NCBI RefSeq assembly: GCF_019042735.1
Contig: NZ_JAHQCR010000050.1
Span: forward strand, 133,072-197,071
Source of the DNA: Evansella alkalicola
GTDB taxonomy: Bacteria > Bacillota > Bacilli > Bacillales > Salisediminibacteriaceae
Length of the DNA stretch: 64,000 nucleotides
Direction: 5' to 3'
Made by a program: the position numbers and the translations under genes. How positions within the stretch are numbered: position 1 is the stretch's first letter; each line of letters begins with the position of its first letter. The notes below the pieces were generated by a model. The model was not told the DNA's origin. It saw only the letters and a program-made list of their open reading frames with translations, and searched no databases. Positions 1 through 9,106 of this stretch are shown piece after piece.

Positions 1-166
1 CAATATATGAATTCCATTCGATACGATAATCATTTAATTTGTATTTAGTTATATGGCTACTGTTAAAAAAGGGTCTTTCAACTTAGCTATATTATATAAA
101 TACTTTACAAAAATCATCCCATAACATATGAATTATACCATGTTCATTTTATTCATACAAATGCCC

Positions 167-212
167 TACGGGACCAGGTCCCCGAAATATTATTCGGGGA
201 CCTGGTCCCGTA
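167..212. repeat. REP-type palindrome pair (GGGACCWGGTCCC family) after hisIE
   Basis: Two copies of the palindromic core GGGACCWGGTCCC lie head to head. The flanks are complementary, so arms 167-186 and 193-212 (20 bp each) pair perfectly around a 6-nt loop. It sits about 20 nt past the hisIE stop and could end or stabilise the his operon mRNA, although no clear T-tract follows. Same family as the copies near 6.9, 10.9, 23.0, 25.3, 37.0, 37.9, 38.5, 40.9, 41.0 and 42.4 kb. Confidence 0.9.
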
Positions 213-231
213 CATATTTGTGACATATTTA

Positions 232-960
232 TTATTTTCCATGTCTTTCTTCGAGTCGTTTTAGCACATTATCCAACGGAAGCCCTTGCTCTCGTAACAG
301 TACGAGCCAATGAAACAGAAGGTCTGCACTTTCCCAAGTTAATTCTTCTTTGGACCTGTTTTTAGCTGCTATAATTACTTCCGAAGCTTCTTCTCCCACT
401 TTCTTCAAAATCTTATCCACACCCTCTTCAAATAAATACGTGGTATAAGATCCTTCAGGACGTTCTCCATCCCTTTCGGCAATGACTTGCTCCAACCGGT
501 TAATAATCTTAAATCGATCAGACATTATACTCGCCTCTTCGACTCCCTCTGTAACTACTCCAACTCCAGCACTACTCTCACCGCTAGAGTCAACATTTTC
601 AAAACAGCTATAAGCTCCAGTATGACAAGCAGGCCCAGCAGGTTCCACAAGAACAACGATGGCGTCCTTATCGCAATCTAGTCGAAGCTCTACAATCTTC
701 TGTGTATTGCCCGAAGTGGCTCCTTTGTGCCAAAGCTCTTGACGTGAGCGGCTATAAAACCACGTTTCAGCAGTATCTACACTTTTTTTCAAAGACTCCT
801 CATTCATATAAGCAAGAGTAAGCACTTCTTTACTCTGATAGTCTTGTACGATAGCTGGAATTAAGCCGTTCGAATCAAATTTAAGATCCGCGATATTTAA
901 ATTACCTAACGATAACTTTCCTTTTTCACCATTAACATTCTCTTCCGTATTCATACTCAT
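232..960 (-). CDS. hisI: HisIE, bifunctional phosphoribosyl-AMP cyclohydrolase / phosphoribosyl-ATP pyrophosphatase
   Basis: Catalyses steps 2 and 3 of histidine synthesis: PRATP to PRAMP, then ring opening. The HisI half (about residues 25-130) has the LDCDKDA and PACHTGAYSCF metal-site motifs. The HisE half (about 145-242) has the EEGVDKILKKVGEEASEV helix typical of the pyrophosphohydrolase. At 242 residues it is slightly long because of a poorly conserved N-terminus and a Ser/Gly/Val-rich linker. Its start overlaps the hisF stop by 4 nt. A second ATG two codons in (954) has better spacing from GAGGTG, so the exact start is uncertain. Last gene of the his operon. Confidence 0.95.
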   Translation of the reverse strand: MSMNTEENVNGEKGKLSLGNLNIADLKFDSNGLIPAIVQDYQSKEVLTLAYMNEESLKKSVDTAETWFYSRSRQELWHKGATSGNTQKIVELRLDCDKDAIVVLVEPAGPACHTGAYSCFENVDSSGESSAGVGVVTEGVEEASIMSDRFKIINRLEQVIAERDGERPEGSYTTYLFEEGVDKILKKVGEEASEVIIAAKNRSKEELTWESADLLFHWLVLLREQGLPLDNVLKRLEERHGK

Positions 961-1715
961 CGCACCTCGAGCCCCTTTTCCTTCAAGTAAGCTTTCACTT
1001 CTGCTACAGACGTTTCCTTGTAATGAAAAATGGAAGCAGCAAGGGCAGCATCACCTTTTCCATCTACAAAAACATCGTAAAAATGCTCTTTTGAACCTGC
1101 ACCACCTGAAGCAATGACTGGAACGGAAACGGCTTCACTTACTGCACGTGTCAGCGATAAGTTAAAACCTGTTTTTTCCCCGTCTTGGTCCATACTCGTT
1201 AATAAAATTTCCCCAGCACCTAGGGAAACTGCTTCCTTAGCCCAAGAAACTACGTCACGCTCCGTTGGTTTTCTACCACCATGTGTATAGACACGCCATG
1301 AATCTAGCTCGTCGTCCCACTTGGCATCAATCGCTACGACAATGCATTGAGAACCGAAAAAATCAGCCCCTTCCTGAATTAACTCAGGACGCAAAACTGC
1401 AGCTGTATTTAAGCTTACTTTATCAGCGCCTGCCCGAAGAATACGCTTCATATCCTCAAGCTTGTTAATTCCTCCACCTACTGTAAAGGGAATGGCCAAC
1501 GTACCAGCCACTTTTTCTACCACGTCAACCATCGTTTCTCGGCCTTCGTGGGAAGCAGATATATCTAGAAAAACGAGTTCGTCAGCACCTTGCTCATCAT
1601 AAAACGCTGCCAGCTCTACTGGGTCCCCAGCATCACGCAAATCTACGAACTGTACCCCTTTTACAACACGACCTTCTTTCACATCGAGACATGGAATAAT
1701 TCGCTTTGTAAGCAT
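957..1715 (-). CDS. hisF: HisF, imidazole glycerol phosphate synthase cyclase subunit
   Basis: Cyclase half of the HisH-HisF synthase; it uses ammonia channelled from HisH to convert PRFAR into imidazole glycerol phosphate and AICAR. A (beta/alpha)8 barrel of the usual length (252 aa). It starts MLTKRIIPCLDVKEGRVVKG with the catalytic Asp in CLDV, and carries the phosphate-binding GGGI and ASGGAGS loops. ATG overlaps the hisA stop, and GGAGGCG lies about 9 nt upstream. Translation is probably coupled to hisA. Confidence 0.97.
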   Translation of the reverse strand: MLTKRIIPCLDVKEGRVVKGVQFVDLRDAGDPVELAAFYDEQGADELVFLDISASHEGRETMVDVVEKVAGTLAIPFTVGGGINKLEDMKRILRAGADKVSLNTAAVLRPELIQEGADFFGSQCIVVAIDAKWDDELDSWRVYTHGGRKPTERDVVSWAKEAVSLGAGEILLTSMDQDGEKTGFNLSLTRAVSEAVSVPVIASGGAGSKEHFYDVFVDGKGDAALAASIFHYKETSVAEVKAYLKEKGLEVR

Positions 1716-2452
1716 TACTTCTTCGCCTCCTCCAACGCATCTCCTAAGGAAATACGCCCTGTGTATAACGCTTTTCCAATAATGGCCCCTGCAATCCCCT
1801 CACCTGAGCGACGGCATAATTCTTGAATATCCTCTATACCTTTCACTCCACCAGAAGCTATCACTTGTTTCCCTGTGATTTTTCCGAGACTCGCAATTGC
1901 CTCCGTATTTGGGCCAGAAAGCATGCCATCACGTGAAATATCTGTCATAATAAATGTTTCTGCACCATATCGGACTAATTCTACTGCCAATTCTTCCGCT
2001 TTCACTTCAGACGTTTCCAGCCACCCGTGAGTTGCAACATAACCATCACGGGCATCAATCCCAATGGCAACGCGCTCCCCACCATACAAAGCAAGCATCT
2101 CCTTCACAAACACAGGATTGGAAATAGCAGCACTGCCGAGAATGACCCGTGAAACACCACCATCTAAATACTTCACCACATCAGCAGGCGTTCGGATGCC
2201 GCCACCAACCTGAACCTTTGCACGTCCCGCCAATTCCTGTGCCGTTTGTAGAACCACTTCCCCATTCACTGGCGCGCCTTCCTTGGCACCGTCTAAATCC
2301 ACCATATGAATCCAATCCGCCCCATTTTCCGCAAAACTTAATGCCATATCATAAGGAGAATCTCCATAAACCGTTTCTTTCTCATAATCACCTTGTAAAA
2401 GACGGACACACTTCCCGCCTCGAATATCAATTGCCGGATAAATTGTAAACAC
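1715..2452 (-). CDS. hisA: HisA, ProFAR isomerase
   Basis: Isomerises the aminoaldose ProFAR to the ketose PRFAR (histidine step 4). A (beta/alpha)8 barrel related to HisF, with IYPAIDIRGGKCVRL at the start, VGGGIR and ASGGV phosphate loops and the TDISRDG motif. I start it at GTG 2452 (245 aa), 8 nt after a GGGGAG SD. The frame stays open about 66 codons further upstream, but that stretch overlaps hisH and has no HisA similarity. With this start it overlaps the hisH 3' end by 26 nt. Confidence 0.95.
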   Translation of the reverse strand: MFTIYPAIDIRGGKCVRLLQGDYEKETVYGDSPYDMALSFAENGADWIHMVDLDGAKEGAPVNGEVVLQTAQELAGRAKVQVGGGIRTPADVVKYLDGGVSRVILGSAAISNPVFVKEMLALYGGERVAIGIDARDGYVATHGWLETSEVKAEELAVELVRYGAETFIMTDISRDGMLSGPNTEAIASLGKITGKQVIASGGVKGIEDIQELCRRSGEGIAGAIIGKALYTGRISLGDALEEAKK

Positions 2453-3083
2453 GACCTTCACTCCCCACATCTGACGTGAAATTCCGCAACATTTGCATTC
2501 CAAGAGTACTGCTTTTTTCCGGGTGAAATTGAGTTCCCCATACAGACCCTTTCGCCACAACAGCTGGGACCTGCACATCATATTCAGCTGATGCAATAAG
2601 TACCGACTCATCCTCTGACTGCACAACATACGAGTGAACGAAGTAAACATGTCCAGGCGCTAGACCTTTTAAGATTTCATGACCTTCTTGGTGAAAACGT
2701 AGTTTATTCCACCCCATGTGTGGTACTTTGTAACGTTCCCCGTCAGAAGTAATCCCAGAAAACCGAATCACCCTCCCTGGAAGGAGGCTTAACCCCTCTG
2801 TTTCTCCGTTCTCTTCACTTTGTTCGAACAGTAATTGCATCCCTAAACAGATACCTAATAGCGGTCGCTCGTTTGCCGCCCATTCTTGAAGGAAAGCTGT
2901 AAGCCCACGCTTCGAGAGCTCTTCCATTCCGTCTCGAAAGGAGCCTACCCCAGGTAAAATAAGACGCTCCGCTTTTTTTAATTCAGCTGGATCTTCTGAT
3001 ACAAAAGGGGTGTGACCAATTCTTTCAAGTGCTTTCGTGACACTATGAAGATTGCCCATACCGTAATCGACAATGCCTATCAT
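2427..3083 (-). CDS. hisH: HisH, imidazole glycerol phosphate synthase glutaminase subunit
   Basis: Class I glutamine amidotransferase supplying ammonia to HisF. The nucleophile elbow LLGICLGMQLLF contains the catalytic Cys, and the His-Glu pair is in TQFHPEKS. The N-terminal IGIVDYGMGNLHSV and LPGVGSF motifs are typical. Length 218 aa is normal, perhaps with a short tail beyond the FTSDV region. ATG overlaps the hisB stop and AAAGGAAG is upstream. Confidence 0.96.
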   Translation of the reverse strand: MIGIVDYGMGNLHSVTKALERIGHTPFVSEDPAELKKAERLILPGVGSFRDGMEELSKRGLTAFLQEWAANERPLLGICLGMQLLFEQSEENGETEGLSLLPGRVIRFSGITSDGERYKVPHMGWNKLRFHQEGHEILKGLAPGHVYFVHSYVVQSEDESVLIASAEYDVQVPAVVAKGSVWGTQFHPEKSSTLGMQMLRNFTSDVGSEGRVYNLSGN

Positions 3084-3673
3084 GTTAAACTTCCTTTCGT
3101 TGAAGGAACACCTTTTACTCGTGGGTCAATTTGTGTTGCATCATCGAGTGCGCGCCCCAGTGCTTTAAAGATTGCTTCAATGATATGGTGTGTATTTGTA
3201 CCATAATGAACGATAACGTGAAGATTCATTCTAGCTTCTAGGGCTAGCTTCCAAAGGAATTCATGCACTAACTCCGTGTCAAAAGTGCCTACTTTTTGCG
3301 ATGGCAGTTCTCCTTTAAATTCGAGATGTGGCCGATTGGAAAGGTCCACAACTACTTGGGCTAACGCCTCATCCATAGGTACAAACGCGTTTCCGTAGCG
3401 CTTAATCCCCTTTTTATCCCCTAAAGCAGTCTTTAACGCTTCACCTAAAACAATTCCTATATCCTCTGTCGTATGATGGTCATCGATCTCCACATCGCCT
3501 TTGGCCACGATGTTTGTGTTAAACAATCCGTGCTTCGTAAACAGGTCAAGCATATGGGTCATGAATGGTACGTCTGTATCCAGCTCTGCCCTTCCTTCAC
3601 CATCGATTTCAAAGGTTAGTTGGATTTGTGTCTCGTTCGTTGTTCTCTTTATGGTTGCTTCCCGTTTACTCAT
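3080..3673 (-). CDS. hisB: HisB, imidazoleglycerol-phosphate dehydratase
   Basis: Mn-dependent dehydration of imidazole glycerol phosphate to imidazole acetol phosphate. The two metal-binding His motifs DDHHTTEDIGI and HYGTNTHHIIEA are present. Monofunctional form (197 aa), as in Bacillus, without the HisN domain of enterobacteria. Start placed at the second ATG (3673), 9 nt after GGAGGAC; the ATG at 3679 lies almost on the SD. It overlaps hisD by a few nucleotides. Confidence 0.96.
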   Translation of the reverse strand: MSKREATIKRTTNETQIQLTFEIDGEGRAELDTDVPFMTHMLDLFTKHGLFNTNIVAKGDVEIDDHHTTEDIGIVLGEALKTALGDKKGIKRYGNAFVPMDEALAQVVVDLSNRPHLEFKGELPSQKVGTFDTELVHEFLWKLALEARMNLHVIVHYGTNTHHIIEAIFKALGRALDDATQIDPRVKGVPSTKGSLT

Positions 3674-4955
3674 TGTCATTGTCCTCCAATCGTTTTTCCA
3701 CTGCTCTTGCGTGCGCTTCTAATCCTTCTAGTCTGGCGAATGCTGCAATTTTATGGGCATTGTCTTCAATCGCTTGTTTGCTATATGAGATGATACTTGA
3801 TTTTTTCGTGAAATCTTCTACTGTTAATGGGCTAGAAAATCTTGCTGTTCCGTTCGTAGGTAACACGTGGTTTGGACCTGCAAAATAGTCTCCCACTGGT
3901 TCTGAACTGTTCTCCCCTAGGAAGATTGCCCCTGCATGGCGAATTTGTGGTAATATAGCCCACGGGTTTTCTGTAAGGATCTCCAAATGTTCTCCTGCTA
4001 AATCATTCACAGCTTGAACAGCTTCTGCCATATCTTTTGCTAAATAGATGGCACCATAATCGTTGATGGACTGAGCCGCAATTTCCTCTTTAGGCAAATT
4101 GGTCAGCTGTTTTGTCACTTCTTCTGCAACTGCTGCGGCTACCTTTTTATCGGTCGTAACGAGGACTGCGGAAGCCATTGGATCATGCTCTGCTTGCGAC
4201 AGGAGATCTGCGGCGATGTATTTTGGATTCGCGCTGCTGTCAGCAAGAATGACAATTTCGCTCGGTCCAGCAATCATATCAATGGCTACTGTGCCAAAAA
4301 CTTGTTGTTTCGCTAAGGCAACATAGATATTTCCTGGTCCTACGATTTTATCCACTGGGTCAATGGTATCTGTTCCATATGCCAATGCAGCCACGGCTTG
4401 AGCCCCACCGACTTTATAGATTTCAGTAATTCCAAGCTCTGCAGCAGTAATAAGAACCGTATCATTCAAGGTTCCGTCAGGTTTCTGTGGAGGAGATACC
4501 ATCACAATTCGTTCCACTCCTGCAACCTGTGCTGGAACAACATTCATGATAATCGTCGATGGATAAGCAGCACGTCCTCCAGGTACGTAAACACCGACAG
4601 CGTCCAACGGCGTAACTTTCTGACCTAGGATCGTACCATCTTGTTTCGTCGTCATCCACGATTGCTGTACTTGACGGGAGTGAAAATCTCGGATATTTGC
4701 AATGGCCTCTTTTATAACGGTTAACGTTTCTTCATCAGTATTGGCATAAGCGTTGAGCATTTCCTCTTCCGTAACTTTAAATTGGGAAGGGGACAGGTTT
4801 ACCTCATCTAACACTTCTGTAAATTGTTGAAGTGCTTCATCTCCACGATTCCTCACTTCTGAAATAATGGATTTTACTGCAAGTACCTGGTCCTCCGTTC
4901 CTTGATCGATGGACCTTCTTAAACTGACCTCATCCGTTAATGGAATAATCTTCAC
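3666..4955 (-). CDS. hisD: HisD, histidinol dehydrogenase
   Basis: NAD-dependent two-step oxidation of L-histidinol to histidine. Full length (429 aa), with VPGGRAAYPST, the DMIAGPSEIVILAD signature, QAEHDPMA (zinc and substrate ligands) and the GPNHVLPTNGTAR motif. GTG start at 4955 directly abuts the hisG stop, with GGGGAG upstream. Confidence 0.97.
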   Translation of the reverse strand: MKIIPLTDEVSLRRSIDQGTEDQVLAVKSIISEVRNRGDEALQQFTEVLDEVNLSPSQFKVTEEEMLNAYANTDEETLTVIKEAIANIRDFHSRQVQQSWMTTKQDGTILGQKVTPLDAVGVYVPGGRAAYPSTIIMNVVPAQVAGVERIVMVSPPQKPDGTLNDTVLITAAELGITEIYKVGGAQAVAALAYGTDTIDPVDKIVGPGNIYVALAKQQVFGTVAIDMIAGPSEIVILADSSANPKYIAADLLSQAEHDPMASAVLVTTDKKVAAAVAEEVTKQLTNLPKEEIAAQSINDYGAIYLAKDMAEAVQAVNDLAGEHLEILTENPWAILPQIRHAGAIFLGENSSEPVGDYFAGPNHVLPTNGTARFSSPLTVEDFTKKSSIISYSKQAIEDNAHKIAAFARLEGLEAHARAVEKRLEDNDNE

Positions 4956-5674
4956 TATGCGTTCTCCCCTTCCACCACTGCTGCAATCCGCTCTACCATG
5001 TCATCAATTTGCTCAGATTTTGTTCTATAGCTCACTGGATTCACGATGAATCTTGATGTAATTGGCATCATTGTTTCTATTTCAACAAGGCCGTTTTCCT
5101 TTAAGGTTCTCCCTGTTGATACAATATCTACAATTCTGTCAGCTAAACCAATGATAGGGGCTAATTCAATGGATCCGTTCAGCTTGATAATTTCAACTTG
5201 CTCTCCTTGCTCACGAAAATAGGAGGAGGCAAGGTTCGGATATTTCGACGCGATTTTTGGCGCAATGTCAGCATTGGGATTATAGGTTGGCAGGGCTGCA
5301 ACTGCCATATAACATTCACTAATCTTCAAGTCGAGTACTTCATATACATCTCGCTTTTCTTCGATGAGCACGTCTTTCCCAGCGACTCCAACATCTGCGA
5401 CTCCGTGCTCCACATATGTTGGGACATCCATTGGTTTTGCCAAGATAAAGCGCATGCCCGCTTCTGGACTGTCTATAATTAATTTACGAGATTCATCAAA
5501 CTCTGGGGGCAGTGGATAATTTGCTTTTCTGAGAAGAGCCACTGCTTCGTCAAAAATACGGCCTTTTGGCATCGCCACGGTTAATAATTCATTGTTCTTG
5601 GTCTTATTGATGGTGTTATTTTGGGCATTGCTCTTGATACTGTTGTTGTCCTGACTGTTCTGTACTTCGCTCAT
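4955..5674 (-). CDS. hisG: HisG, ATP phosphoribosyltransferase (short form)
   Basis: First and feedback-controlled step of histidine synthesis (ATP + PRPP to PR-ATP). This is the short HisG, lacking the C-terminal regulatory domain and needing HisZ, encoded just upstream. Motifs include VAMPKGRIFDEAVALL and the PRPP loop DIVSTGRTLKENG. Unusual: about 30 extra N-terminal residues, rich in Asn/Gln/Lys/Ser, precede the conserved LLTVAMPKGR start. The SD (GGGGGAA) fits ATG 5674, so the extension is likely translated. Confidence 0.95.
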   Translation of the reverse strand: MSEVQNSQDNNSIKSNAQNNTINKTKNNELLTVAMPKGRIFDEAVALLRKANYPLPPEFDESRKLIIDSPEAGMRFILAKPMDVPTYVEHGVADVGVAGKDVLIEEKRDVYEVLDLKISECYMAVAALPTYNPNADIAPKIASKYPNLASSYFREQGEQVEIIKLNGSIELAPIIGLADRIVDIVSTGRTLKENGLVEIETMMPITSRFIVNPVSYRTKSEQIDDMVERIAAVVEGENA

Positions 5675-6861
5675 GAAAAGCTTCCCCCATTCCCATTGGA
5701 TCCAACAAAATAAATGACCTCTTTGAACTGTGCTGAATAGGCGTCCACATTGGAGATACCCGTTAAATCTTGCATCACGACCGTACGATTTTCCTGACGC
5801 AGATCTATGGCACGATTCATCGCTTCTTTTCGTCGCTCATTACTGAAAATAATACAAACATCGTTCGTGATTGACTCCTTTGTTTTTCCCAAAGCTTCGG
5901 TTAATCGATCTACCCTTAAGCAAAAACCAGTAGCAGGCTCTGGTCGATGGAATTGCTCAAGCAATCCATCATAGCGCCCTCCACTCCCAATCGGATAGCC
6001 TAACCCTTCACTGTAAGCTTCAAAAACGGCGCCTGTATAATAGCTCATATGCATGACAAGATTTAAATCAATGAGGACATTATCCTTTAAGTTGTATGCT
6101 TCAAGTACATTTATTAATTGTTCTAGTTGGCTTAGTGCTTTCTTTGCTTCGTTGCTCTCAATGATCGTTTGAGCTTTGTCGATGATCTCAGGTCCTCCTT
6201 TTAAGGTAAGAAGGTCCTTTAGTCGCTTCTGATCAATTGATGACAGTGGAAGCTGATCCACCTCTTTACGAAAACCTACGTAATTTTTCTCAAAAAGATA
6301 GCGTTTAAATGCTTCCACGCGCTGCTCGTTTCCAAGTACTTCAAATAGAAATGCATTCACAAAGCCGATATGCCCAATCGCGATCTGATAATTACTGAGT
6401 CCAGCCTTTTCAATAGAGGACATCATCAAGGCGATTACTTCCCCGTCCGCACTATTGGAGTGGTCACCAATAAGCTCCACGCCAATCTGTTCAAATTCTG
6501 CAGGCGATCCACCCTCTCGCTGCTGCGCTCTGAAAACTGGCGCATCGTAAGTCAACCTTAGTGGTCGTTCTGCTGTATTTAATGTGGAGGCAGCGATTCT
6601 AGCAATAGGAGCAGTCATATCAGGCCTTAACACCAGTGTGTTTCCTTCTTGATCTAAAAGCTTAAATAGCTGCTGATCCATGATCGCAGAGACGGAGCCA
6701 ACCGTTTCATGATACTCCAAAGTTGGCGTTTCAATCGGTGCATATCCCCATTGGGCCATTTCCTTTGAGATGCTGTCCTTCACCTGTTTCTTTATCTGAT
6801 ATAACTCTGGTAGTGTATCCTTCATTCCGATCGGTTTTTCAAACATAAATAATTTGCTCAT
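5671..6861 (-). CDS. hisZ: HisZ, ATP phosphoribosyltransferase regulatory subunit
   Basis: Catalytically inactive class II aminoacyl-tRNA-synthetase-like protein that assembles with short HisG to make an active, histidine-regulated enzyme. It has the HisRS-like motif 1-3 regions (FEKPIGMKDTLPEL, RPDMTAPIAR, GYPIGSGGRYDGL) but no anticodon-binding domain. Start taken at ATG 6861 (396 aa), 8 nt after GGGGTG; an in-frame GTG at 6873 overlaps that SD. First gene of the operon. Three REP cores lie just upstream. Confidence 0.94.
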   Translation of the reverse strand: MSKLFMFEKPIGMKDTLPELYQIKKQVKDSISKEMAQWGYAPIETPTLEYHETVGSVSAIMDQQLFKLLDQEGNTLVLRPDMTAPIARIAASTLNTAERPLRLTYDAPVFRAQQREGGSPAEFEQIGVELIGDHSNSADGEVIALMMSSIEKAGLSNYQIAIGHIGFVNAFLFEVLGNEQRVEAFKRYLFEKNYVGFRKEVDQLPLSSIDQKRLKDLLTLKGGPEIIDKAQTIIESNEAKKALSQLEQLINVLEAYNLKDNVLIDLNLVMHMSYYTGAVFEAYSEGLGYPIGSGGRYDGLLEQFHRPEPATGFCLRVDRLTEALGKTKESITNDVCIIFSNERRKEAMNRAIDLRQENRTVVMQDLTGISNVDAYSAQFKEVIYFVGSNGNGGSFS

Positions 6862-6883
6862 CTCTTGATTCACCCCATATTTG

Positions 6884-6967
6884 TCAGGGACCTGGTCCCC
6901 GAACTTTTTGTTGGTATTTTTACGGGACCTGGTCCCCGAACTTTTTGTGCGGGACCAGGTCCCTGAA
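6884..6967. repeat. Triple REP-type palindrome upstream of hisZ
   Basis: Three GGGACCWGGTCCC cores (about 6886-6904, 6922-6940 and 6949-6966) lie between the hisZ SD and the upstream intergenic DNA. They fall in the probable 5' leader of the his operon. Adjacent cores are in opposite orientation and can pair with each other. Confidence 0.85.
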
Positions 6968-7447
6968 GATTTTGTGAACTTTTAATGCTCTATCTATTCG
7001 TACAGCAAGTTATCCTTATTGTCTCATTATTTTAGTATTTTTTGAAAGTAAAGACTATTTTAAAATATCATTTACCTAGACAATTCGTTTATTACCTTGT
7101 TCTGCTACTATGTTTGTGTTTTTTGATTGTATATTTGATTCCTGTGCAGTACTTTCACTTTAGTTTGCTAATGTGATAATGCAGTAAAGATGTTATGTAG
7201 TAGTTTACAAGGGAATATGCTAATCGTCAACCAAAAAATGCTAATCCTTATATTTTATTTACCCTGCCCTATTATAGTGGAAGTCAATTTGCAGCCAACC
7301 ACCTATACCCTTAAAAGAAGTAAATTAGTCTTTTTTGATCCCTCTTCACTTTCAAAATAATCTCAATAAATGAAATGTTTACTACACTCCGTCACACATC
7401 ACTCTAATTACTCTTCCAAATAGTAAGCTAAGCTAGCATGACATATA
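6968..7447. other. Intergenic region upstream of the his operon
   Basis: AT-rich, with no convincing reading frame on either strand and no T-box or riboswitch signature that I recognise. It presumably contains the his operon promoter, but I cannot assign -10/-35 boxes with confidence. Confidence 0.5.
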
Positions 7448-7480
7448 AAAGAACCAACTACACGGTGCAGTCGGTTCTTT
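7448..7480. terminator. Intrinsic terminator after the DUF1572 gene
   Basis: Inverted repeat 7448-7459 / 7469-7480 (AAAGAACC stem, one mismatch), followed on the minus strand by a T-rich run. It lies 64 nt past the stop of the 7544-8083 gene. Confidence 0.75.
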
Positions 7481-7543
7481 AAATTTTAATTTATAGATTT
7501 CATCTTCAACTACCGTTGATTTTCTTTAGTACAAAACCTCAAG

Positions 7544-8083
7544 TTATTTACCTTGGTGCTTTTCAAGCATTTCCTTTAAATAATCTTCAGATTTCCCTCT
7601 CGGAATGCTAAGACTTTCCCAATCATTATCTTTTAGTTGTTTTCCAATATATACAATTTGTCCGACATGATATGCATAATGTGCCATTTGCCTTTCAATA
7701 GCTTCTAATACCAAATGACTTTCTCCACGAATATTAATATTTTTTAATAAATCTTCATCTCTTAGATCAGTTAATGTATCGATAAGAACTTTCCAACCTA
7801 CTTCCCAAACATTTAGTAATTCAGCTTTTGTATTAATATCATCAATGAATTCATCGTCACGGTTTCTATATTCTTTTTCCCCATCTGAAGTTAAAAAGTC
7901 ACTCCACCTTGAAACCATATTTCCGCTTAAATGCTTAACTATTATGGCTACGCTGTTGGATTCAACTTTACAATTCCAATGTATCTCCTCTTCTGATAGT
8001 TGGTTTAACGTCTTATCTCCAAGGATTTTTACATTCTTAAATCTTTCTATTACAATCCTCAAATATTCTTTTCCAATATCCAT
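7544..8083 (-). CDS. DUF1572 / DinB-like protein
   Basis: A 179-residue four-helix protein of the DinB/YfiT-like fold, closest by eye to the DUF1572 family of Bacilli. Metal-ligand-type His residues appear in IVKHLSG and MAHYAYHVGQIVYIGK, the latter typical of the family. Such proteins are predicted metal-dependent, thiol-related enzymes, but no specific function is established. ATG has GGGG at good spacing. It is a single-gene unit with its own terminator. Confidence 0.8.
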   Translation of the reverse strand: MDIGKEYLRIVIERFKNVKILGDKTLNQLSEEEIHWNCKVESNSVAIIVKHLSGNMVSRWSDFLTSDGEKEYRNRDDEFIDDINTKAELLNVWEVGWKVLIDTLTDLRDEDLLKNINIRGESHLVLEAIERQMAHYAYHVGQIVYIGKQLKDNDWESLSIPRGKSEDYLKEMLEKHQGK

Positions 8084-8167
8084 CTAAATCCCCCTATAAA
8101 CGAATAATGTAATACCTATTTAAGGAAGAGAAGAAAATCTCAATTCAATTCAATTATTAGTTTTTCA

Positions 8168-8878
8168 TTACTTTTTTGACGTAGTTTTTATTATAAGAAA
8201 ATGAGGAGTTGTCATGAGATAGTAATAAGACTCTTCTCTAATCATTCTCATCTTTTCTTGCGGTTTAGGTTCAATCAACTCACATAGATTGAAAAATTGA
8301 GTAGTTTCATTTATGATGCTTTGCATCGGTCTTCTATAAAAGCTGACATCAATAGTAATATTAGGTTTGTTCCATGTTTCTGATAATAATTGGGTTTTAA
8401 AATAATCTTCACAATCAAATCTTGTAAAGTCCATAAATGGGTGATGGACAGAAAATAAAAACGTACCGCCAGCTTTTAGAATACGGTTAAATTCTTGAAA
8501 TGTACAAGTCCAATCCTTTATATAATGAAGTGTAAGTGAGCTTACAATTAAATCAAAGGAATCATCTTTAAACGGAAGAGGATCTTGAAGATCATGACAA
8601 AGGAATTTCACCTTCCCACCAAAACGTTGCTTCGCTGCTTTCACCATTTCAGGACTTACATCTACTCCAGTAACTGTTGCTCCTTGATTCACTAATTGGG
8701 AAGAATACCAGCCAGCAGAACAACCAGCGTCAAGCACCTTTATTCCTTTTACTTTTGAGGGCAAAGCCGCCATCATGGATGGGCGTTCATAATAAGCGTT
8801 ATAAGGACTCCCCTCATCAACATCATACTTATATGTAGGGGCTAACTTATTATAAATATCTCGTGTAGAATTACTCAT
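8168..8878 (-). CDS. Class I SAM-dependent methyltransferase
   Basis: A 236-aa Rossmann-fold methyltransferase of the UbiE/BioC (Methyltransf_11) type. Motif I is VLDAGCSAGWYS (about residues 48-59), with VTGVDVSPEMV (motif II), FDLIVSSLTLHYI (motif IV) and the RILKAGGTFLFSVHHP strand. The substrate cannot be deduced; similar proteins are often annotated only as methyltransferase-domain proteins. ATG follows AAGGAGGG. The gene upstream is a broken AHSA1-like fragment, so this is an accessory region. Confidence 0.88.
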   Translation of the reverse strand: MSNSTRDIYNKLAPTYKYDVDEGSPYNAYYERPSMMAALPSKVKGIKVLDAGCSAGWYSSQLVNQGATVTGVDVSPEMVKAAKQRFGGKVKFLCHDLQDPLPFKDDSFDLIVSSLTLHYIKDWTCTFQEFNRILKAGGTFLFSVHHPFMDFTRFDCEDYFKTQLLSETWNKPNITIDVSFYRRPMQSIINETTQFFNLCELIEPKPQEKMRMIREESYYYLMTTPHFLIIKTTSKK

Positions 8879-9106
8879 TTAAAACCCTCCTTCCAGATAT
8901 TTGATAGCAACAAACATTCCTTTACATTTGTTTAGAAAAATAGTAACTAAATTTATAGTTGTAATGATTTTAGTACCTATTTTCAGAAAGACCTCTACAG
9001 CCTGTCTCTCAGTGAAGGAAGCGAATGCCTGATAGATGGTATTAGGTGATGCAAGGATGACTCTTGAAGCAGAGTCTATCTTTCCATTACTGAACCTATT
9101 TGTCAT
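8879..9106 (-). pseudogene. Truncated SRPBCC/AHSA1-like gene fragment
   Basis: The first ~30 residues (DSASRVILASPNTIYQAFAS) match the N-terminus expected of AHSA1/SRPBCC proteins, which are normally about 150 aa. After that the protein loses all similarity and ends at 75 residues, directly before the methyltransferase SD. The simplest reading is a deletion or rearrangement that removed most of the domain. A novel short protein is possible but less likely. Confidence 0.5.

Noticed and set aside
2453..2650. N-terminal extension of HisA of about 66 residues
   Set aside because: It overlaps hisH, has no HisA similarity, and GTG 2452 has a well placed SD.
6874..7447. T-box or histidine riboswitch upstream of hisZ
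   Set aside because: No T-box GGGTGGNACCGCG-like sequence or other known leader motif was seen.
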